In this document: piece after piece, positions 6,293-10,492 of the stretch
Layout of the letters: each line of letters starts with the position of its first letter
Numbering within the stretch: position 1 is the first letter of the stretch
Source: Rhodospirillaceae bacterium
Lineage (GTDB): Bacteria > Pseudomonadota > Alphaproteobacteria > UBA9219
Assembly: GCA_003486725.1 (NCBI GenBank)
Contig: DNGD01000162.1
Span: forward strand, 1-10,492
Reading direction: 5' to 3'
Length of the DNA: 10,492 bases
Position numbers and translations under genes: made by a program
Notes under the pieces: generated by a model
Told to the model about the DNA's origin: nothing
Seen by the model: the letters and a program-made list of their open reading frames with translations, nothing else
Database searches by the model: none

Positions 6293-6901
6293 TTAGGCGT
6301 GCCCCACATCAGTGGACAACATCGTCGGACTCACACCGAGTGTGGCCAACGCACGCGACCATTTGTTTTCGGTTTGCTCGTCGAAAATGATGCTGAGATC
6401 GGCGGGCGCGTTGAGCCATCCGTTGCTTTGTATCTCCGCCTCCAATTGCCCCGGTGCCCAACCGGCATAGCCCAGTACCAGCAGCGATTGACGCGGCCCT
6501 TGATTATCGGCGAGCGCCTGCAAAATCTCGACCGTCGCGGTCAAATGAAGCGTAGGCGAGATAATTGTGGTGGATTCGCGCACAAAATCCGCCGAATGCA
6601 GCACAAACCCGCGCACAGGCTCTACAGGGCCGCCATAGTAAACATGGCGTTCCTGCAAATCAGGCGGCATGGCGATATCAAACTGATTCAACAGACCACG
6701 AAAGTTCAACTCGCCGAACAAACGGTTGATCACCAGCCCCATGGCACCTTCGGGCCCGTGCGAGCACATCAGCACAACCGTTTTTTCAAAGCGTGGATCG
6801 AGCATCGCGGGCATGGCGATCAGCATCTGACCGGTCAGCCACGTTTCAACTTCCTGCGTTTTCGTGCTATGTTCCGCTTTTCTTCCCAAAGCCGGCTCCA
6901 T
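6293..6901 (-). CDS. yqgE: YqgE/AlgH family protein (UPF0301)
   Basis: A 202-residue protein that matches the family over its length: MLIAMPAMLDPRFEKTVV, the MGLVINR strand, YYGGPVEPVRGFVLHS, GYAGWAPGQLEAEI with NGWL, and the typical C-terminus LSTDVGHA. The family is widespread in proteobacteria and cytoplasmic, with no signal or membrane segments. Its biochemical role is unsettled; the name AlgH comes from an alginate-regulation link in Pseudomonas. About 25 residues precede the conserved LTGQMLIAMP start, a little longer than the E. coli protein, so the true start could be slightly downstream. A GGAAAC stretch about 10 bases before the ATG may serve as ribosome binding site. The gene is divergent from the DsbD-family gene across 54 bases, which must hold both promoters. 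Confidence 0.95.
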   Translation of the reverse strand: MEPALGRKAEHSTKTQEVETWLTGQMLIAMPAMLDPRFEKTVVLMCSHGPEGAMGLVINRLFGELNFRGLLNQFDIAMPPDLQERHVYYGGPVEPVRGFVLHSADFVRESTTIISPTLHLTATVEILQALADNQGPRQSLLVLGYAGWAPGQLEAEIQSNGWLNAPADLSIIFDEQTENKWSRALATLGVSPTMLSTDVGHA

Positions 6902-6955
6902 TTTTACCGTTTCCAGTCAGGATAGTTTATTGCATCATGTTCGAAACGCAAAGAA

Positions 6956-9046
6956 ATGAATCGAAAGACCGGAAATATCATGAACCACCTGATTTCATTT
7001 TTCATTCTTCTTCTCGCCCTTTTCGCGCCCCTACCGGCGCAGGCCTTGGCGACCGATTGGCAGAGCGCCGAAGGCGTCACCGTCCGACTCATCACCGCAC
7101 ACGACAAAGCTGGCGCTAAGGAACCACTATTGATGGGGCTGGATGTTCAGTTGCAAAACGACTGGCACACCTATTGGCGCAGTCCGGGCGATGCGGGCAC
7201 GCCGCCCATCCTCAAAATCGACGGCTCGACCAACATCCAGAAAATCGACCTCCTCTATCCCACGCCGCGCCGTTACAGCCTGATGGGAATCGACACCATC
7301 GGCTATAGCGGGAATGTCGTGTTCCCGCTGCGCGTCACGCGCCAAGACGCCGACGAAGACGCCACTCTCAAGGCCAGCGTAGATCTTCTGATCTGCGGCA
7401 CGCTGTGCGTCCCTCAACATTTCGATTTTACCCTCACCCTCCCCGCAGGGCGGGCGAAGGACAGCGCGGAAAAACCGCTGATCGATGCGGCGTTGGCGAA
7501 GCTTCCCGCCAACAAAAACACCCCTCACCTCTCCCTTCTCGATACGCAAATCGGCATTGATACCGTTACTGTGAAAATCAAAACCGAAAACGGCGCAACC
7601 GATCCCGACCTGTTTATCGAAAGCAAAGACAATCTTGCGTTTTCAAAACCTGAGGTTTCCGCACCTTCCGACACCCTCACCCTCACCGCGAAACTGCTGA
7701 GCACGTTGCCGGAGGGAAAACCCCTTGCCGCCACGCCGCTCACCATCACCATCGTCAACGGCGATACTGCGCTGGAAAATACAAAAAATCCCGAACCCGT
7801 TATTTCCGCACCAGCGCCGCATCCTTCGACAAAGGCTACCCCGCCCCTGCCGCTTTGGATCATCCTTCTCCTCGCGTTGCTGGGCGGCTTTATCCTCAAC
7901 CTGATGCCGTGCGTGCTGCCCGTGCTCTCGCTGAAAATCCTGTCCGTCATGAAACACGCAGGCGGCGAGAAGCGCGCAATCCGCCATTCTTTCCTGTCCT
8001 CTGCTGGCGGCATCGTGTTTTCCTTTTTGCTGTTGGCGCTGGCGACCATCGGACTGAAACTCTCCGGCCAAGCCTTTGGCTGGGGCGTGCAATTCCAACA
8101 ACCCGTCTTCCTCGTCTTCATGATAGCCCTGCTCACTTTTTTCGCCGCGAACCTTTGGGACTTCTTCGACGTCGGCTTGCCGCGCTTCCTGATGAACTCG
8201 CTCGATGCCTCTCATCATCCGAAACTGGCGGGCGATTTTGCGACGGGCATGTTGGCAACGCTGCTGGCCACGCCCTGCTCTGCGCCGTTTCTGGGCACCG
8301 CCATCGGCTTTGCGCTGGCGGCAGGCGCGTTCGAAATCATCCTCGTGTTTCTCGCACTGGGGATTGGCATGGCGCTTCCCTATCTGTCCATCGCGCAATG
8401 GCCGCATCTGGCGAACAAACTGCCCAAGGCGGGATCATGGATGATGATCCTCAAACACATTCTGGGCTATGGCATGGGCGGCACCGCCGTTTGGTTGTTG
8501 CTGGTTATCAGCGCGCAGGTCGGGCGGCAGCTCACCATGGTCATCGCGGCGGCGATGATCGCGATCCTGATCGCGCTTTATCTGCGCCACAAACGGGTGC
8601 TGCGCTGGCTGGTGATCCCCACCATTCTCGCGGCGTTGGCGGGATCGTTCTTTATCGCACTCGCGGCCAGCGTGCCGGAATCTTTAGCCAAGGAATCCGG
8701 CGTGTGGGAGCGTTTTGAGGAACGCAAAATCCCCGCCGCCCTCGCGCAAGGCAAGATCGTATTTGTGGATGTGACCGCCGATTGGTGCATCACCTGCAAA
8801 TTCAACAAACGCTTTATCCTGTCGCAAGACGATGTCTCCGCGCACCTCTTCGACAAAAACAAAGTCGTCGCGCTGCAAGCGGATTGGACAAACCCCGACC
8901 CCGCCATCACCGCGTTCCTGCAAAAGTACGGTAACTACGGCGTGCCCTTCAACATCGTCTTCGGCCCGCAAGCCCCGCAGGGCATCCCCTTGCCGGAGCT
9001 GCTCACCTCATCGGCGGTGCTGGACGCGTTGGAAAAGGCGAAATAA
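6956..9046 (+). CDS. dsbD: DsbD/ScsB-family transmembrane thiol-disulfide interchange protein
   Basis: A 696-residue protein with three parts. After a signal peptide comes a periplasmic domain of the type in ScsB and long DsbD proteins (DWHTYWRSPGDAG, then a CGTLC cysteine pair, C147/C151). The membrane domain has about eight segments with the two buried cysteines in NLMPCVLPVLSLK (C319) and ATPCSAPFLG (C441). A C-terminal thioredoxin-like domain carries WCITC (C611/C614). All six redox cysteines are present. The protein would pass electrons from cytoplasmic thioredoxin through the membrane to periplasmic partners such as disulfide isomerases. The large N-terminal domain favours the ScsB subgroup over E. 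coli DsbD. The ATG at 6980 (MNHLISFFILLL...) gives a more typical signal peptide than the ATG at 6956, and neither has a strong Shine-Dalgarno. No partner gene (ScsC/ScsD, DsbC) is in the window, so the substrate is open. Confidence 0.93.
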   Translation: MNRKTGNIMNHLISFFILLLALFAPLPAQALATDWQSAEGVTVRLITAHDKAGAKEPLLMGLDVQLQNDWHTYWRSPGDAGTPPILKIDGSTNIQKIDLLYPTPRRYSLMGIDTIGYSGNVVFPLRVTRQDADEDATLKASVDLLICGTLCVPQHFDFTLTLPAGRAKDSAEKPLIDAALAKLPANKNTPHLSLLDTQIGIDTVTVKIKTENGATDPDLFIESKDNLAFSKPEVSAPSDTLTLTAKLLSTLPEGKPLAATPLTITIVNGDTALENTKNPEPVISAPAPHPSTKATPPLPLWIILLLALLGGFILNLMPCVLPVLSLKILSVMKHAGGEKRAIRHSFLSSAGGIVFSFLLLALATIGLKLSGQAFGWGVQFQQPVFLVFMIALLTFFAANLWDFFDVGLPRFLMNSLDASHHPKLAGDFATGMLATLLATPCSAPFLGTAIGFALAAGAFEIILVFLALGIGMALPYLSIAQWPHLANKLPKAGSWMMILKHILGYGMGGTAVWLLLVISAQVGRQLTMVIAAAMIAILIALYLRHKRVLRWLVIPTILAALAGSFFIALAASVPESLAKESGVWERFEERKIPAALAQGKIVFVDVTADWCITCKFNKRFILSQDDVSAHLFDKNKVVALQADWTNPDPAITAFLQKYGNYGVPFNIVFGPQAPQGIPLPELLTSSAVLDALEKAK

Positions 9047-9121
9047 TCCGGAACGTCAAGGGCACACCCCATTTATCGTTGTAAAACAATTGGTTGGTAG
9101 CATCATTTTTGGACAACGCCC

Positions 9122-9152
9122 ATTAATTACTTTCAGACTTTTGTGATATAAT
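9122..9152 (+). promoter_or_regulatory. Extended -10 promoter for the 120-codon gene
   Basis: TGATATAAT at 9144-9152 is a perfect extended -10 (TG, one base, TATAAT). The -35 region is poor (TTAATT-like about 18 bases upstream), as is usual for extended -10 promoters. Transcription would start near 9159, about 60 bases before the ATG at 9220. Confidence 0.55.
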
Positions 9153-9153
9153 C

Positions 9154-9168
9154 CGTACAGACAGTACG
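9154..9168. promoter_or_regulatory. Inverted repeat at the predicted transcription start
   Basis: CGTAC-AGACA-GTACG is a perfect 5-bp dyad that covers the expected start site just after the extended -10. It could be an operator or a 5' leader hairpin. The arms are short enough to be chance. Confidence 0.3.
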
Positions 9169-9219
9169 AACCAATTTTTTTAAAGAAACTCCGTCTCTTT
9201 TTACCCGAGGAAACATTTA

Positions 9220-9582
9220 ATGAAGAAAATACTTTATACAGAACAACATATCACGTTCTTAGGCAGCAAAGAATCCAAGAACAATGATCGCGGCGCTGTG
9301 CTGAAAAACGGCGAAACACTTTATTATCGAATGAGGTTTACTGCAGCAACCCCACAAGAGTCGATCGAACCCGCGCAGAATCTTGCGAAGAAATATTCAG
9401 GCATTTACTTCATCATCGCAACGCTTCCAGAGTCTTCGATTGTAAATTATATTTCCGTTAAAACAGAAAAATCCAACGACCTCGTACTAAAACCAAAAAA
9501 CGACCCGACGCCCTTGAGAGGTAACCCTCATGCACGACCGAGGCCAATTCTTCGTGAGACAATGCGTTTGGGCAAGGACTAG
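9220..9582 (+). CDS. Orphan small protein of unknown function, 120 aa
   Basis: I do not recognise a family. The start is well supported: GAGGAAAC lies 8 bases before the ATG and an extended -10 promoter lies about 70 bases upstream. The protein is basic and lysine-rich. It has a hydrophobic strand-like stretch IYFIIATL near 66-73 and a proline/arginine-rich tail (TPLRGNPHARPRPILRE) after about residue 96. There is no signal peptide, membrane segment or cysteine pattern. Base composition is more AT-rich than the flanking genes and codon choice differs (AAA, TTA, ATA used freely), which suggests a recently acquired or fast-evolving gene. It stands alone between dsbD and the tRNA-His region. Confidence 0.65.
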   Translation: MKKILYTEQHITFLGSKESKNNDRGAVLKNGETLYYRMRFTAATPQESIEPAQNLAKKYSGIYFIIATLPESSIVNYISVKTEKSNDLVLKPKNDPTPLRGNPHARPRPILRETMRLGKD

Positions 9583-9775
9583 CGTAAATTTCCTTCTCTT
9601 CTTCCTACCCTTTAGTGTCTTCCTGCATCCGCGCATCGCGCTCCGCGCAATGCTTGTGCAGGAAGTCGATTATGTATGATTGGGGAAAGGAAGGCCTGCC
9701 ACCCGAAGGATCGTAGGCTGTCCGCCTTCGCGCGAGGCGCTTCGGCGCGACATTTTTCAGGCTTCGCCTGAAAAA
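9583..9775. other. Palindrome-rich spacer between the orphan gene and tRNA-His
   Basis: No credible gene is seen. CTTCCTGCA (9619-9627) pairs with TGCAGGAAG (9657-9665) around a GCGC-rich core. GCGC-TTCG-GCGC lies near 9737-9748. GTCCGCC at 9719-9725 is complementary to GGCGGAC at 9779-9785 in the tRNA acceptor region. None is followed by a T-tract, so none is called as a terminator. Confidence 0.5.
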
Positions 9776-9777
9776 TG
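9751..9777. repeat. Perfect 12-bp hairpin overlapping the tRNA-His 3' end
   Basis: CATTTTTCAGGC - TTC - GCCTGAAAAATG is a perfect palindrome with a 3-base loop. Its right edge covers the last two bases of tRNA-His. On the minus strand it immediately follows the encoded CCA. It could act in 3'-end processing or stop the transcript, but there is no T-run after the stem, so it is not a standard Rho-independent terminator. Confidence 0.6.
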
Positions 9778-9852
9778 GGGCGGACGACGGGACTCGAACC
9801 CGCGACAACTCGGACCACAACCGAGGGCTCTACCAACTGAGCTACGACCGCC
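9776..9852 (-). tRNA. tRNA-His (anticodon GTG)
   Basis: Read on the minus strand, a full cloverleaf forms. It has a D arm GCTC-AGTTGGTA-GAGC, an anticodon stem CTCGG-TTGTGGT-CCGAG with anticodon GTG, a T arm GCGGG-TTCGAGT-CCCGT, and an encoded CCA. The extra 5' G (G-1, at 9852) faces C73, the classic bacterial tRNA-His identity element. Acceptor pairs are G1-C72, C2-G71, G3-C70, G4-C69, C6-G67 and G7-C66, but position 5-68 is a U-U mismatch. It is transcribed divergently from glnA. The possible promoter (TTGGGT, 17 bases, TGTAAG upstream) is weak. Confidence 0.95.
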
Positions 9853-10078
9853 ACACATGTCTTACAAGCGGCTGTCTTTTAGCACCCAAAACAACGCTCG
9901 GGCAATAAAAACGCCCGCTCCTTGGGGAAGCAGGCCGTGACAGCACTTCATAACACGATGTTTATCCAAACTCGTCAAAGTTGTCAAGTGCTTAGAATTA
10001 GGCTTAGGCTTACTCAACAACATAAAAGGGCGATTCGTTTTTCCGTTACTTTTCAACCATTCAGGCAAGGAGTTAACC
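9853..10078. other. Intergenic leader between tRNA-His and glnA
   Basis: This stretch must carry the promoters of both divergent genes. I see no convincing sigma-54 (TGGCAC-N5-TTGC) or NtrC-like site before glnA. A TAGAAT at 9993-9998 is the best -10 candidate but lacks a good -35. A short dyad CGGGC-AATAAAAAC-GCCCG lies at 9899-9917. The glnA ribosome binding site AAGGAG (10069-10074 region) sits about 6 bases before the ATG. Confidence 0.4.
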
Positions 10079-10492
10079 ATGGCGACTGCAAAAACCGTTC
10101 TCGATTTCATGAAAAAGAATGACGTCAAACACGTCGACCTCCGCTTCACCGATCCGCGCGGCAAGTTGCAGCACCTCACCTATCACAGCTCGGCCATCGA
10201 CGAGACGATGTTCAAGGAAGGCATCATGTTTGATGGTTCCTCCATCGCCGGCTGGAAAGAAATCAACGAGAGCGACATGGCGCTGATCCCCGATGTGTCC
10301 ACCGCCGTGATCGATCCGTTTTACACCGAGCCGACCCTCACGCTCATTTGCGATGTGATGGATCCGGAAACCGGCAAGCTTTATTCGAGCTGCCCGCGCT
10401 CCATCGCACGCAAGGCGGAAGAATATTTGAAGAAATCCGGCGTGGGCGACACCGCCTATTTCGGCCCCGAAGCCGAGTTCTTCATTTTCGAC
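10079..10492 (+). CDS. glnA: Glutamine synthetase type I, 3' partial
   Basis: The first 138 codons of a GS-I run to the right edge without a stop; the complete enzyme is about 470 residues. The N-terminal beta-grasp domain is standard (VDLRFTDPRGKLQHLTY, then FDGSSIAGWKEINESDM with the Asp and Ser that complete the neighbouring subunit's active site). The fragment ends in FGPEAEFFIFD, carrying the first two metal-binding glutamates (E131 and E133 counting Met). The enzyme makes glutamine from glutamate, ammonia and ATP and is the main ammonia-assimilation step. The ATG at 10079 follows a good AAGGAG. In many alphaproteobacteria glnB lies directly upstream of glnA; here it is replaced by a divergent tRNA-His gene. 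Whether the adenylylation-site Tyr is present lies outside the window. Confidence 0.97.
   Translation, partial: MATAKTVLDFMKKNDVKHVDLRFTDPRGKLQHLTYHSSAIDETMFKEGIMFDGSSIAGWKEINESDMALIPDVSTAVIDPFYTEPTLTLICDVMDPETGKLYSSCPRSIARKAEEYLKKSGVGDTAYFGPEAEFFIFD

Noticed and set aside
6254..6925. 223-codon plus-strand frame opposite yqgE
   Set aside because: The minus strand encodes an unambiguous YqgE/AlgH protein.
9612..9854. Minus-strand frames of 71 and 80 codons covering the tRNA-His gene
   Set aside because: They translate the tRNA itself (AQLVEPSVVVRVVAGSSPVV is a typical tRNA mistranslation) and the adjoining hairpins.

Overview
The window looks like chromosomal DNA of a moderately GC-rich alphaproteobacterium. 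Pointers are a DsbD/ScsB-type thiol-disulfide transporter, a YqgE/AlgH-family protein, GS-I glutamine synthetase, and intergenic palindromes of the GTCATCCC...GGGATGAC type. A finer placement (for example Rhodospirillales- or Micavibrionales-like) is a guess. The tRNA-His carries the usual bacterial G-1 and C73, whereas one large alphaproteobacterial clade is known to have lost this feature.

Left part (1-5712, all on +). A 5'-truncated aconitase-family gene runs in from the left edge. It has lost all three Fe-S cysteines and nearly every catalytic residue but remains an open frame of about 732 codons. A 362-base gap follows, holding a 185-bp nested palindrome bracketed by two oppositely oriented arrays of 7-bp repeats. 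Then comes a tight run of three genes: a stand-alone single-module AAA+ ATPase of the ClpA/ClpB D1 type, a Gfo/Idh/MocA oxidoreductase (ATGA overlap), and a GT4 glycosyltransferase (9-base gap). The last two suggest sugar modification and transfer to a cell-surface glycan or glycoconjugate. The role of the ATPase there is unknown.

Middle (5713-6292). A roughly 580-base non-coding stretch holds a small cloverleaf-like palindrome, a second copy of the large palindrome family, and two minus-strand terminator-like hairpins with related sequences. A TATAAT box on the minus strand suggests a small RNA may lie here.

Right part (6293-10492). yqgE (minus) is divergent from a DsbD/ScsB-family transmembrane electron transporter (plus). 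Next is an orphan 120-codon AT-richer gene with its own extended -10 promoter and strong ribosome binding site. A palindrome-rich spacer, tRNA-His(GTG) on the minus strand, and the start of glnA (cut by the right edge, with no glnB in front) complete the window.

The least ordinary items are the fully degenerate aconitase homologue, the single-module ClpB-like ATPase linked to sugar-metabolism genes, and the nested palindromes whose stems are preserved by compensating sequence differences between two copies.
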